In this document: piece by piece, positions 27,914 to 36,275 of the stretch
Numbering within the stretch: position 1 is the first letter of the stretch
Layout: each line of letters opens with the position of its first letter
Origin: Phytopseudomonas daroniae
GTDB lineage: Bacteria; Pseudomonadota; Gammaproteobacteria; Pseudomonadales; Pseudomonadaceae
Assembly: GCF_004327285.1 (NCBI RefSeq)
Contig: NZ_QJUI01000019.1
Coordinates: 1-64,000, forward strand
DNA length: 64,000 bases
Direction of reading: 5' to 3'
The notes under the pieces: model-generated
The model's input: only the letters and a program-made list of their open reading frames with translations
The model's database searches: none
What the model was told of the DNA's origin: nothing
Position numbers and translations under genes: made by a program

Positions 27914-29572
27914 ATGTACGTTTACGACCAGTACGACCAACAAATCGTCGAGGACCGCGTCAAGCAGTTCCGCGATCAAACCCGCCGGTATCTCAGTGGC
28001 GAACTGAGCGGTGAAGAATTCCGTCCGCTGCGCCTGCAGAACGGTCTGTACATTCAGCGTTTCGCGCCCATGCTGCGCATCGCCGTCCCTTACGGCCTGC
28101 TGTCGTCCGTTCAGGTTCGCAAACTGGCGCAGATCGCCCGCGATTACGACAAGGGCTATGCCCACATCAGCACCCGTCAGAACGTCCAGTTCAACTGGCC
28201 CGAACTCGAAGACGTTCCGGAGATTCTCGCCGAGTTGGCCACCGTGCAGATGCACGCGATCCAGACCAGCGGCAACTGCATCCGCAACACCACCACCGAC
28301 CAGTTCGCAGGTGTCGCCAAGGACGAGCTGATCGATCCGCGCCCCTGGTGCGAGATCATCCGTCAGTGGTCGACCTTCCACCCGGAATTCAGCCATCTAC
28401 CGCGCAAGTTCAAGATTGCCGTCAACGGCGCGGTCGGCGACCGTGCCGCCATCGAGGTGCACGACATCGGCCTGGAAGCGGTGAACAACGACGCCGGCGA
28501 ACTGGGTTTCCGCGTATCGGTCGGTGGCGGCCTGGGCCGCACCCCGATCGTCGGCAGCTTCATCAATGAATTCCTGCCCTGGAAGCACCTGATCAGCTAC
28601 CTCGACGCCATCCTGCGCGTGTACAACCGCTATGGCCGTCGTGACAACAAGTACAAGGCGCGCATCAAGATCCTGGTCAAGGCGCTGACCCCTGAGGTGT
28701 TCGCCGAACGTGTGAATGCCGAGTGGGCACACCTGAAAGACGGCCCGACCACCCTGACCGATGAAGAAGTGGCGCGCGTCGCCGCTCACTTCGTCGATCC
28801 GGCCTACAAGGCGCTGCAGGATCAGGACGCCCTCCTCGCCGGGCTCGACAACGAGCACCCAGGCTTCGCCCGCTGGCGCGAGCGTAATACCTTCGCCCAC
28901 AAGAAACCGGGTTATGTCGCCGTAACGCTGTCGCTCAAGCCAACTGGCGTAGCGCCGGGTGACGTGACCGACAAGCAGCTCGACGCCATCGCCGAGCTGG
29001 CCGACCGCTACAGCTTCGGCGAGGTGCGCAACAGCCACAACCAGAACATCATCCTCGCCGATGTCGAGCAAGAGCAGTTGTTCACCCTGTGGGGCGAACT
29101 GCGCGAGCAGGGCTTCGCCACACCGAACGTGGGCCTGCTGACCGATATCATCTGCTGCCCGGGTGGCGACTTCTGCTCCCTGGCCAACGCCAAGTCGATT
29201 CCGGTCGCCGAAGCCATCCAGCGTCGCTTCGACAACCTCGACTACCTGTTCGACATCGGCAACATCGACCTCAATATCTCCGGTTGCATGAATGCCTGTG
29301 GCCACCACCACGTGGGCCACATCGGCATCCTCGGCGTGGACAAGAAAGGCCAGGAGTTCTACCAGGTGTCCCTTGGCGGCAGCTCGGGTCGTGACGCCAG
29401 CCTGGCCCAGATCCTCGGCCCATCCTTCGCCCAGGACGACATGCCGGACGTGATCGACAAGATCGTCAACGTCTACGTCGAACAACGCACCGAAGAAGAG
29501 AGCTTCCTCGACACCTTCCGCCGTATCGGTGTCGCCCCGTTCAAGGAGCGCGTATATGCAGCGAATCATTAA
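27914..29572 (+). CDS. cysI: Nitrite/sulfite reductase hemoprotein
   Basis: 552 residues, typical for the single-chain ferredoxin-type or CysI-like enzyme of Pseudomonas. Two ferredoxin-like repeats surround the siroheme-[4Fe-4S] centre, whose four cysteines are in C-P-G-G-D-F-C (C-x5-C) and C-M-N-A-C (C-x3-C). It reduces sulfite to sulfide for cysteine synthesis (or nitrite to ammonia). RNTTTDQFAGV and GRTPIVGSF are further conserved stretches. It overlaps the DUF934 gene by 17 bases. Regulation by CysB is expected but not proven here. Confidence 0.94.
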   Translation: MYVYDQYDQQIVEDRVKQFRDQTRRYLSGELSGEEFRPLRLQNGLYIQRFAPMLRIAVPYGLLSSVQVRKLAQIARDYDKGYAHISTRQNVQFNWPELEDVPEILAELATVQMHAIQTSGNCIRNTTTDQFAGVAKDELIDPRPWCEIIRQWSTFHPEFSHLPRKFKIAVNGAVGDRAAIEVHDIGLEAVNNDAGELGFRVSVGGGLGRTPIVGSFINEFLPWKHLISYLDAILRVYNRYGRRDNKYKARIKILVKALTPEVFAERVNAEWAHLKDGPTTLTDEEVARVAAHFVDPAYKALQDQDALLAGLDNEHPGFARWRERNTFAHKKPGYVAVTLSLKPTGVAPGDVTDKQLDAIAELADRYSFGEVRNSHNQNIILADVEQEQLFTLWGELREQGFATPNVGLLTDIICCPGGDFCSLANAKSIPVAEAIQRRFDNLDYLFDIGNIDLNISGCMNACGHHHVGHIGILGVDKKGQEFYQVSLGGSSGRDASLAQILGPSFAQDDMPDVIDKIVNVYVEQRTEEESFLDTFRRIGVAPFKERVYAANH

Positions 29573-30053
29573 GAACGGCCAGATCGTCGACGAAAGCTGG
29601 CACCTGCTGCCGAAGGAAACCACCTTCGAAGAGCTGTCCAACTGCGACGACCTGATCGTCCCACTGGCGCTCTGGCTGGAGCATGGCAACGCGCTGAAAG
29701 CTCGCGATGGTGGCCTGGGCGTATGGCTGGATGCCGAGGAAGAGATCGAATCCATCGTCGATTCGCTGGACGACTTTCAGGTCATCGCCCTGAATTTCCC
29801 GGCCTTCACCGACGGTCGCCACTCCTCCTCCGCCTATCTGCTGCGCACCCGCTACGGCTTCAAGGGCGAGCTGCGCGCCATTGGCGACGTGTTGCGCGAC
29901 CAGCTGTGGGCGCTCAAGCGCTGCGGTTTCGATGCCTTCGCCCTGCGCGAAGACAAGGATCCCGAAGACGCGCTGAAAGCCTTCGAGGAGTTCTCCGAGG
30001 TGTATCAGGCCTCCAGCGACCAGCCTGACCCCCTGTTCAGACGCCGCGCCTGA
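29556..30053 (+). CDS. DUF934 domain-containing protein, coupled to cysI
   Basis: 165 residues from the ATG at 29556 (MQRIIKNGQIVDESW), lying 17 bases inside the cysI reading frame. DUF934 proteins almost always follow cysI-type genes. Motifs include NFPAFTDGRHSSSAYLLRTRYGFKGELRAIGDV. The role is unknown, likely an accessory or electron-delivery protein for sulfite reduction. A strong terminator follows at 30062-30086. Confidence 0.92.
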   Translation: MQRIIKNGQIVDESWHLLPKETTFEELSNCDDLIVPLALWLEHGNALKARDGGLGVWLDAEEEIESIVDSLDDFQVIALNFPAFTDGRHSSSAYLLRTRYGFKGELRAIGDVLRDQLWALKRCGFDAFALREDKDPEDALKAFEEFSEVYQASSDQPDPLFRRRA

Positions 30054-30061
30054 AAAGCAAA

Positions 30062-30086
30062 AGCCCCGCCAATTGGCGGGGCTTTT
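30062..30086 (+). terminator. Terminator of cysI-DUF934
   Basis: GCCCCGCC-AATT-GGCGGGGC hairpin followed by TTTTT, 10 bases after the DUF934 stop. Confidence 0.9.
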
Positions 30087-30116
30087 TCATGCAGCTCACT
30101 CAGGGCCTGGCAAACG

Positions 30117-31109
30117 TCAATCCAGCCTGACCAATACCCGCCCGACCTGCCCACCCTGCAGAATTCGAGTGATCGCCTCGGGCAACTCTGCCAGGCCAAC
30201 CTCGGTTACCAGATCATCGAGATTCGGTAATTTCCATTGCAGCGACAGCTTGTCCCACATCGACGCCTTGACCACCAGCGGCAGCTCGACCGAATCGACA
30301 CCCAGCAGATTCACGCCCCGCAGGATGAACGGAAGCACGCTGGCCTGGAACTCGACGCCAGCAGTCAACCCACAGCAGGCGACGCTACCGCCATATCGAG
30401 TGGACTTGAGCACGTTGAAGAGAATCTCACCGCCGACCGTATCCACCGCAGCAGCCCATTGTTCCCTGAGCAAGGGCCGCTCGGAACCGCTCTGCAACTC
30501 GAGACGTGGAACGATCTGTCTGGCGCCCAAGCGGGTCAGCAGATCGGCCTGTTTCGCCTTGCCGGTCGCGGCAGCCACCTGGTAACCCAGGGCGCTCAGC
30601 AACATCACGGCGATGCTGCCAACGCCGCCTGTCGCACCGGTCACCAGCACCGGGCCATCATCCGGAGAAAGCCCGACGCGCTCCAGCTTGTCGACACACA
30701 ACGCAGCGGTCAGACCCGCCGTACCGAGAATCATCGCTTCGCGCAGCGACAGCCCCTGAGGCCGCTTGATCGCCCACCCCGCCGGAATGCGGATGTACTG
30801 ACCGAAACCGCCGGCGGTGTTCATGCCCAGGTCGTAACCCGTGACGATCACCTCATCCCCCTCGCTGAACTCGGCAGCACTGGAATGCTCGACCACGCCG
30901 GCTGCATCGATGCCAGGCGTATGCGGGTAATGACGGCTGACACCGCGCTGGCCACTGGCCGATAGCGCATCCTTGAAGTTGAGAGAAGAGTACTGAACGC
31001 GGATCAGCAGCTCGCCCGCGGGCAAATCGGCAATATTGCGCTCGACCACCTGCTGTTCAAAGGTGCCACCTGCGTCAGGCGCTGCCTGCAGAGCGAAAAA
31101 ACTCGTCAT
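30117..31109 (-). CDS. YhdH/AcuI-family quinone oxidoreductase (acrylyl-CoA reductase-like)
   Basis: 330 residues from the ATG at 31109 (MTSFFALQAAPDAGG), with AAGGAGG just upstream. It is a zinc-independent medium-chain dehydrogenase: N-terminal GroES-like domain (YSSLNFKDALSASGQRG), then a Rossmann domain with VTGATGGVGSIAVMLL. Members of the YhdH/AcuI group use NADPH to reduce acrylyl-CoA, removing a toxic product of propionate or DMSP metabolism. It is in the same direction as sohB, with 37 bases between. Confidence 0.9.
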   Translation of the reverse strand: MTSFFALQAAPDAGGTFEQQVVERNIADLPAGELLIRVQYSSLNFKDALSASGQRGVSRHYPHTPGIDAAGVVEHSSAAEFSEGDEVIVTGYDLGMNTAGGFGQYIRIPAGWAIKRPQGLSLREAMILGTAGLTAALCVDKLERVGLSPDDGPVLVTGATGGVGSIAVMLLSALGYQVAAATGKAKQADLLTRLGARQIVPRLELQSGSERPLLREQWAAAVDTVGGEILFNVLKSTRYGGSVACCGLTAGVEFQASVLPFILRGVNLLGVDSVELPLVVKASMWDKLSLQWKLPNLDDLVTEVGLAELPEAITRILQGGQVGRVLVRLD

Positions 31110-31146
31110 CCAAACCTCCTTCATCCGCCGCGGCGGAAGGTGCGGG

Positions 31147-32166
31147 TTACCAGAAACGCTGCTGACCGAGACGGCTCAGCCAGGTCAGGGCAAAGCGATC
31201 CAGCGCCACACTGGCAGCCAGACCGACACGTTCCTGCAGGGATTTCTTCTGCACGAAGTGCAACTGGAACAGATCGGCCTCACGGGCACGCTCGGCCAGG
31301 TATTCATCGCTGGTCTTCAGTTCATCGACCAGCTGTTTCTCCAGCGCCGCCATGCCCAGCCACACCTCGCCAGTGGCGATCTCGTCTATCTCCAGTTGCG
31401 GGCGATAACGGGCAACGAAGTTCTTGAACAACTCGTGGGTGGTTTCCAGGTCTTCCTGGAATTTTTCCCGCCCCTTCTCGGTGTTCTCGCCGAAAATCGT
31501 CAGGGTACGCTTGTACTCACCGGCGGTCAGTACCTCGAAATCGATATCGTGCTTCTTCAGCAGACGATTGACGTTGGGCAGTTGGGCCACCACGCCGATC
31601 GAACCGAGGATGGCGAACGGCGCGGAAATGATCTTCTCGCCGATGCAGGCCATCATGTAGCCGCCGCTGGCCGCGACCTTGTCGATGCACACCGTCAGCG
31701 GCACACCGGCCTGGCGGATGCGCGCCAGCTGCGAGGAGGCCAGCCCGTAGCTGTGCACCATGCCGCCACCACTTTCCAGGCGCAGCACCACTTCATCCTG
31801 CGGCGTGGCCAGGCTCAGCAGCGCAGTGATCTCATGACGCAGGCCATCGGTAGCCGAAGCCTTGATGTCACCGTCGAAGTCCAGCACATAGACCCGGGAC
31901 TTCTGTTGCGGCTTCTTCTTCGCCTGCTTGGCCGACTTGGCTTCCTCTTTGCTCAACGCCTTGAGTTGATCCTTGTCCAGAATCGACTGCTCGAGGCGCT
32001 GACGCAGCGCCTTGTAGAAATCGTTGAGTTTGGTCACCTGCAATTGGCCACCGCTGCGGCGGCCACGGCTGCGTATGGCAACAAGCGCAACCAGAACGAC
32101 GATGATGGCCACCACCAGGGTTACCGTCTTGGCCAGAAACCCTGCGTAATCAGCAAGAAACTCCAC
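31147..32166 (-). CDS. sohB: SohB, S49-family inner-membrane protease
   Basis: 339 residues. An N-terminal membrane anchor (TVTLVVAIIVVLVALVAI) and basic linker precede a SohB N-terminal region and the S49 peptidase domain. The catalytic serine is in AASGGYMMA, and the lysine partner is likely in GEYKRTL; GSIGVVAQLPN is the conserved turn between. SohB/SppA proteases degrade signal peptides or periplasmic proteins. The start is GTG at 32166 with AGGGGAAAT upstream, since no in-frame ATG is near. Confidence 0.93.
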   Translation of the reverse strand: MEFLADYAGFLAKTVTLVVAIIVVLVALVAIRSRGRRSGGQLQVTKLNDFYKALRQRLEQSILDKDQLKALSKEEAKSAKQAKKKPQQKSRVYVLDFDGDIKASATDGLRHEITALLSLATPQDEVVLRLESGGGMVHSYGLASSQLARIRQAGVPLTVCIDKVAASGGYMMACIGEKIISAPFAILGSIGVVAQLPNVNRLLKKHDIDFEVLTAGEYKRTLTIFGENTEKGREKFQEDLETTHELFKNFVARYRPQLEIDEIATGEVWLGMAALEKQLVDELKTSDEYLAERAREADLFQLHFVQKKSLQERVGLAASVALDRFALTWLSRLGQQRFW

Positions 32167-32310
32167 ACATTTCCCCTATTTCCAATCGATGGCCTCCCGT
32201 AGAGGCCTTGCGTTGCCCAAGCATACCGGCGGCGCCTGACCACGGCCAGATAGGTTCGCGGCTTTCGACGGGCGCGCCCTGACGAATTCAAACAAACGTA
32301 TGATTTTTCG

Positions 32311-32340
32311 TTGACAGCCTCAGGCCAACCCTCCTACCCT
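32311..32340 (+). promoter_or_regulatory. Sigma-70-type promoter of the phosphatase gene
   Basis: TTGACA (32311-32316), 18-base spacer, TACCCT (32335-32340), 35 bases before the GTG at 32376. A good -35 with a mediocre -10. Confidence 0.5.
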
Positions 32341-32375
32341 CGCCAAACATTCAAGGTTCCAGGGTTGCAGCGGAC

Positions 32376-33074
32376 GTGGGCAGCATCTACCTGATTCGAC
32401 ATGGCCAGGCTTCGTTCGGTGCAGAGGATTACGACGTTCTCTCGCCCTTGGGCGAACGCCAGTCCAGACTGCTCGGCAGTCACCTGGCGCAAACCGGCCT
32501 ACATCTCGATCGCGCCATCAGCGGCAGCCTGCTCAGGCAATCCCATACCGGCCGCCTGGTACTGGAGCAACTGGACGAAGCCCCCGCGCTGGAAGCCGAT
32601 CCTGCATTCGACGAGTTCGATGCCGAAGGGGTCATCCGCACCCTGCTCCCGGCCCTGCAGCCCCATGAACCGAAAGCCGTCGAAATCATGCGTAACGCGG
32701 CGCACAACCGTGCCGAATTCCAGCGCTTGTTCGTGCGCCTGCTGGAGACCTGGGTCGGTGGCGACTACGACGCCCCGGCACTGCAGAGCTGGCAGGCTTT
32801 TCTCGACCAGGTGGGCGGTGGCCTGGAGCGCCTGCTCGCTCGGGCAACGTCCAGAGAGCAGATCGCCGTGTTCACCTCCGGCGGCACCATCACGGCTTTG
32901 CTGCACCTGCTGACCGGCATGCCGGTCGCCAGCGCCTTTGCAATGAACTGGCAAATCGCCAACACCTCGCTAAGCTGCCTGAAGTTTCAGGGCGAGCGGG
33001 TGACCCTGGCTTCGTTCAACAGTCACGCCCATCTGCAGCTGTTGAATACGCCGTCGCTCATCACTTATCGCTGA
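32376..33074 (+). CDS. Histidine phosphatase family protein
   Basis: 232 residues, starting at a GTG (MGSIYLIRHGQASFG). L-I-R-H-G is the phospho-histidine RHG motif of the phosphoglycerate mutase superfamily, and the second catalytic part (FTSGGTITALL) is present. The substrate is unknown. It heads a plus-strand run of four genes (phosphatase, SCP2 protein, phosphotransferase, SDR) that suggests lipid or acyl-CoA related metabolism; a terminator after the second gene divides the run, however. Confidence 0.88.
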   Translation: MGSIYLIRHGQASFGAEDYDVLSPLGERQSRLLGSHLAQTGLHLDRAISGSLLRQSHTGRLVLEQLDEAPALEADPAFDEFDAEGVIRTLLPALQPHEPKAVEIMRNAAHNRAEFQRLFVRLLETWVGGDYDAPALQSWQAFLDQVGGGLERLLARATSREQIAVFTSGGTITALLHLLTGMPVASAFAMNWQIANTSLSCLKFQGERVTLASFNSHAHLQLLNTPSLITYR

Positions 33075-33132
33075 GCCTCGGCAAACGGTACCCGTGAGGG
33101 TGCAGAACAACCTGAAAACAAAGGAAACCACC

Positions 33133-33444
33133 ATGAGCGTCGCAGACATCGTCCAAACCATGCAGGCCAAGTTCAACCCCAGCGCCGCCGAGGGCCTGGA
33201 TCTGGTCTTCCAGTTCAACATCGAAGATGCCGACAACCACTATCTGATCGTCAAGGACGGCACCTGTGACGTCAAACAGGGCGACAGCCCGGATGCCAAC
33301 GTCACGCTGATCATGGACAAGGAAACCTTCAAAGGCATCACCACCGGTGAAACCGATGGCATGCAGGCGTTCATGGCCGGCAAGCTGCGCGCCGAAGGCG
33401 ACATGATGCTGGCGCTCAAGCTGAGCGAACTGTTCCCAGTCTGA
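33133..33444 (+). CDS. SCP2 sterol-binding domain protein
   Basis: 103 residues from the ATG at 33133 (MSVADIVQTMQAKFNP), with AAGGAAACC upstream. It is a single SCP2 domain: VFQFNIEDADNHYLIVKDGTCDVKQGDSPDANVTLIMDKETF and a C-terminal FMAGKLRAEGDMMLALKL stretch, the usual hydrophobic-pocket elements. SCP2 proteins bind or carry lipids, probably fatty acyl-CoA in bacteria. A rho-independent terminator follows. Confidence 0.93.
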   Translation: MSVADIVQTMQAKFNPSAAEGLDLVFQFNIEDADNHYLIVKDGTCDVKQGDSPDANVTLIMDKETFKGITTGETDGMQAFMAGKLRAEGDMMLALKLSELFPV

Positions 33445-33470
33445 GAACGACGCGAACGGGTGCAGCACAG

Positions 33471-33500
33471 AAAACCGGAGTCCGACGATTCCGGTTTTTT
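33471..33500 (+). terminator. Terminator after the SCP2 gene
   Basis: AAAACCGGA / TCCGGTTTT arms (33471-33479, 33490-33498) with an 8-T run, 26 bases after the SCP2 stop. Confidence 0.9.
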
Positions 33501-33642
33501 TTGGTCTGCCGATCGGCGCATCAGCGATCTTGATTCGCTACCAACAACCACATCGATAAACGGGTGATGTGCTTGTAGCACCGACGCGGGCTGATTAGAT
33601 TGGCTCGATCATCACCGCCAACGACAAATAAAAGGGATAGGG

Positions 33643-34710
33643 ATGACACTTACCGACCGATCCAGCGCCATTCGTCAGGGCGAGGAGCTCGACGCCCGCG
33701 CCATCGATGCCTATCTCAAGGCCCATATCGCCGGCTTGAGCGGCGAACCGCAGATCAGCCAGTTTCCCGGCGGGGCCTCGAACCTCACCTATCTGCTGCG
33801 CTATGCCGATCAGGAGCTGGTGCTGCGTCGCCCGCCGTTTGGCAGCAAGGCGAAATCCGCCCATGACATGGGCCGCGAATTCCGCATCCTCAACAAGCTG
33901 AGGGAGGCATTCCCCTATTGCCCGCAAGCCTTCGTGCATTGCACCGACCCGTCGGTAATCGGCGCCGAGTTCTACGTCATGGAACGGGTCGAGGGCATCA
34001 TCCTGCGTGCTGATCTGCCCGCCGAACTGAAGCTCACGTCCGCGCAGACGACTACCCTGTGCAAGAGTTTCATCGACCGGCTGGTAGAGCTGCACCAGGT
34101 CGATTACGACAGCTGTGGCCTCGCTGACCTTGGCAAGCCGGAGGGCTACGTCGCGCGTCAGATCAGCGGTTGGAGCGAGCGCTACGATAACGCCCGCACG
34201 CCGGATGCACCGCTCTGGCAGGAAGTCAGAACCTGGTTGCGGGAGAAGATGCCGGCCGACCACCCGCGCCCGGCAATCGTGCACAACGACTACCGCTTCG
34301 ACAATGTGATCCTCGATCCGGGCGACCCCATGCGCATCATCGGCGTGCTCGATTGGGAGCTCACCACGCTTGGCGATCCGCTGATGGATCTGGGCAACAC
34401 GCTGGCCTACTGGATCGAGGCAGGCGATCCACCTGCAGTGCAGATGATGCGCCGCCAACCGAGCAATGCCCCCGGCATGCTGACCCGCCAGGCCTTCGTC
34501 GATTACTACGCCGAGCGGGCTGGAATCGAGATCCAGTGCTTCGACTTCTATTACCTCTACGGCCTGTTCCGCCTCGCCGGAATCGTCCAGCAGATCTATT
34601 ACCGCTACTACCACGGTCAGACCGCCGACAAACGCTTCGCCTCCTTCGTGCAGATGAACGCATTGCTGGAACAGATGGCCTTGGGGGTCATCGCTCGCTC
34701 GTCACTTTGA
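33643..34710 (+). CDS. APH-type phosphotransferase family protein
   Basis: 355 residues of the aminoglycoside-phosphotransferase/choline kinase fold. The N-lobe has a glycine-rich turn FPGGASNLTYLL, and the catalytic loop is HNDYRFDNVI with the metal-binding DWELTTLGDPLMDL. Copies near SCP2 and SDR genes are commonly tied to acyl-CoA dehydrogenases rather than drug resistance, so resistance is not implied. It starts at an ATG with GGATAGGG upstream and is followed by the SDR gene after 27 bases. Confidence 0.9.
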   Translation: MTLTDRSSAIRQGEELDARAIDAYLKAHIAGLSGEPQISQFPGGASNLTYLLRYADQELVLRRPPFGSKAKSAHDMGREFRILNKLREAFPYCPQAFVHCTDPSVIGAEFYVMERVEGIILRADLPAELKLTSAQTTTLCKSFIDRLVELHQVDYDSCGLADLGKPEGYVARQISGWSERYDNARTPDAPLWQEVRTWLREKMPADHPRPAIVHNDYRFDNVILDPGDPMRIIGVLDWELTTLGDPLMDLGNTLAYWIEAGDPPAVQMMRRQPSNAPGMLTRQAFVDYYAERAGIEIQCFDFYYLYGLFRLAGIVQQIYYRYYHGQTADKRFASFVQMNALLEQMALGVIARSSL

Positions 34711-34737
34711 CGCCACCCATTCCAAGAGGCTCATGCC

Positions 34738-35505
34738 ATGTCCAAGACCCAGTTGTTCGACCTCGATGGCAAGATTGCCTTCGTTTCCGGTGCCAGCCGC
34801 GGGATCGGTGAAGCAATCGCTCATCTGCTGGCCCAGCAAGGCGCCCAGGTGATCGTCGCCAGCCGCAAGCTGGACGGTTGCCAGGCCGTGGCAGACGCCA
34901 TCAATGCCAAAGGCGGCAAGGCCGTAGCGATGGCCTGCCATATCGGTGAGATGGAGCAGATCCAGGCGGTATTCGCCCAGATTCGCGAGCGCTTCGGTCG
35001 CCTCGACATTCTGGTCAATAACGCTGCCACCAACCCACAGTTCTGCAACGTGCTGGATACCGACCTCGGTGCCTTCCAGAAAACCGTCGACGTGAATATC
35101 CGCGGCTACTACTTCATGTCCATCGAGGGCGGCAAACTGATGAAGGAAAGTGGCGGCGGCAGCATCATCAACGTGGCGTCGATCAATGGCGTATCGCCTG
35201 GCGAGTTCCAGGGCATCTACTCGGTCACCAAGGCCGCGGTGATCAGCATGACCAAAGTGTTCGCCAAGGAATGCGCGCAGTTCGGCATCCGCTGCAATGC
35301 CCTGCTCCCGGGCCTCACCGATACCCGCTTCGCGTCGGCACTGACCAAGAACGAGGCGATCCTCAACTTCGCCCTGCAACGCATTCCGCTCAAGCGGGTG
35401 GCTGACCCAAGCGAAATGGCAGGCGCGGTGCTGTATCTGGCCAGTGATGCGTCAAGCTACACCACCGGCGTATCGCTGAATGTCGACGGCGGCTTCCTGT
35501 CCTGA
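34738..35505 (+). CDS. Short-chain dehydrogenase/reductase (SDR)
   Basis: 255 residues, classical SDR. The nucleotide-binding motif is SGASRGIGEAIA, NNAATNPQFCN follows strand 4, and the active site is S-I-N with Y-S-V-T-K (YSVTKAAV). The C-terminal LYLASDASSYTTGVSLNVDGG is typical of acyl-carrier or hydroxyacyl type SDRs. The substrate is not known. It shares a likely transcript with the preceding phosphotransferase gene and ends 25 bases from the convergent membrane protein gene. Confidence 0.93.
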   Translation: MSKTQLFDLDGKIAFVSGASRGIGEAIAHLLAQQGAQVIVASRKLDGCQAVADAINAKGGKAVAMACHIGEMEQIQAVFAQIRERFGRLDILVNNAATNPQFCNVLDTDLGAFQKTVDVNIRGYYFMSIEGGKLMKESGGGSIINVASINGVSPGEFQGIYSVTKAAVISMTKVFAKECAQFGIRCNALLPGLTDTRFASALTKNEAILNFALQRIPLKRVADPSEMAGAVLYLASDASSYTTGVSLNVDGGFLS

Positions 35506-35529
35506 GAACGGCGTGTGAGGCTCAGCGCC

Positions 35530-36177
35530 TCACTGCCAATCCTGCAGCGCCTTGTGAGCGGCCTGGTTCATCGGCTGGGCCAGCAAGCCGGTGGGCGTCA
35601 GGCTGATGTTGAACACCACTTCGTCAGCCATCGGTAGATAAGTCACTCGACGGGCCTGGGCGTCGAACATGAACAGATCGCGCTGACTCAGGCGCAGCCA
35701 GCGCCACAGATCGACGCCATACAGGCTCTGGGTCAGTTCCACCTGGGTGTAACGGGCCTGGGCTTGCTGCTCGATGGCCAGGAAGCGGCTATTGAGCCTT
35801 TCCAGGCGATAGCCCGGCTGCAGGCCGATCAGCTCCGCCAGTCCCTTCCATTGCAACAGACGTACATCCAGCTGCCACAGATCGCCCTCCAGGGTGACGC
35901 TGCGTTCGGCGCCGTCCTCGCGGATATCGACTTGGTAGAGGTTGCCAGTGCGATGGAAGCTCAGGGTCAGCAGTGGCTTGTCGGCAGGCCAGGGATCGTA
36001 ACGGCTGAGGTCATAGGCCAGCAACCCGACCAACACGGCCACGCCAAGAAAAACCAGGCCACAGGTGCCACGTAGCCAGGCCAGAAACCAGCGGCCGCCG
36101 AACAGGATACGTAACGCGACGAAGACCACCAGCAACGCCAGCAGAGCCGTCACCCAGGCGAGACCGTTGTACTGCAT
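35530..36177 (-). CDS. Hypothetical inner-membrane-anchored protein
   Basis: 215 residues, not recognised beyond Pseudomonas homologues sometimes called multidrug transporter, which I would not accept. Two N-terminal hydrophobic segments (residues about 8-25 and 35-55) anchor a soluble domain with alternating strands (LTLSFHRTGNLYQVDIRED, VTLEGDLWQLDVRLLQWKG). No catalytic motif is seen. The ATG at 36177 diverges from the TSUP permease gene. Confidence 0.8.
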   Translation of the reverse strand: MQYNGLAWVTALLALLVVFVALRILFGGRWFLAWLRGTCGLVFLGVAVLVGLLAYDLSRYDPWPADKPLLTLSFHRTGNLYQVDIREDGAERSVTLEGDLWQLDVRLLQWKGLAELIGLQPGYRLERLNSRFLAIEQQAQARYTQVELTQSLYGVDLWRWLRLSQRDLFMFDAQARRVTYLPMADEVVFNISLTPTGLLAQPMNQAAHKALQDWQ

Positions 36178-36275
36178 GGAATCAATTCCTTGTGCATGAA
36201 AATGTCGGCATTATGCGCAGCGCTTTCCTCTGCGAATAGCGCCGACACCGCACAATCGGATACAGGTCGCCTTTT

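Noticed and set aside
33643..34710. Aminoglycoside resistance gene
   Set aside because: It has the APH fold, but its neighbours and length fit a housekeeping phosphotransferase linked to lipid metabolism, so resistance is not supported.
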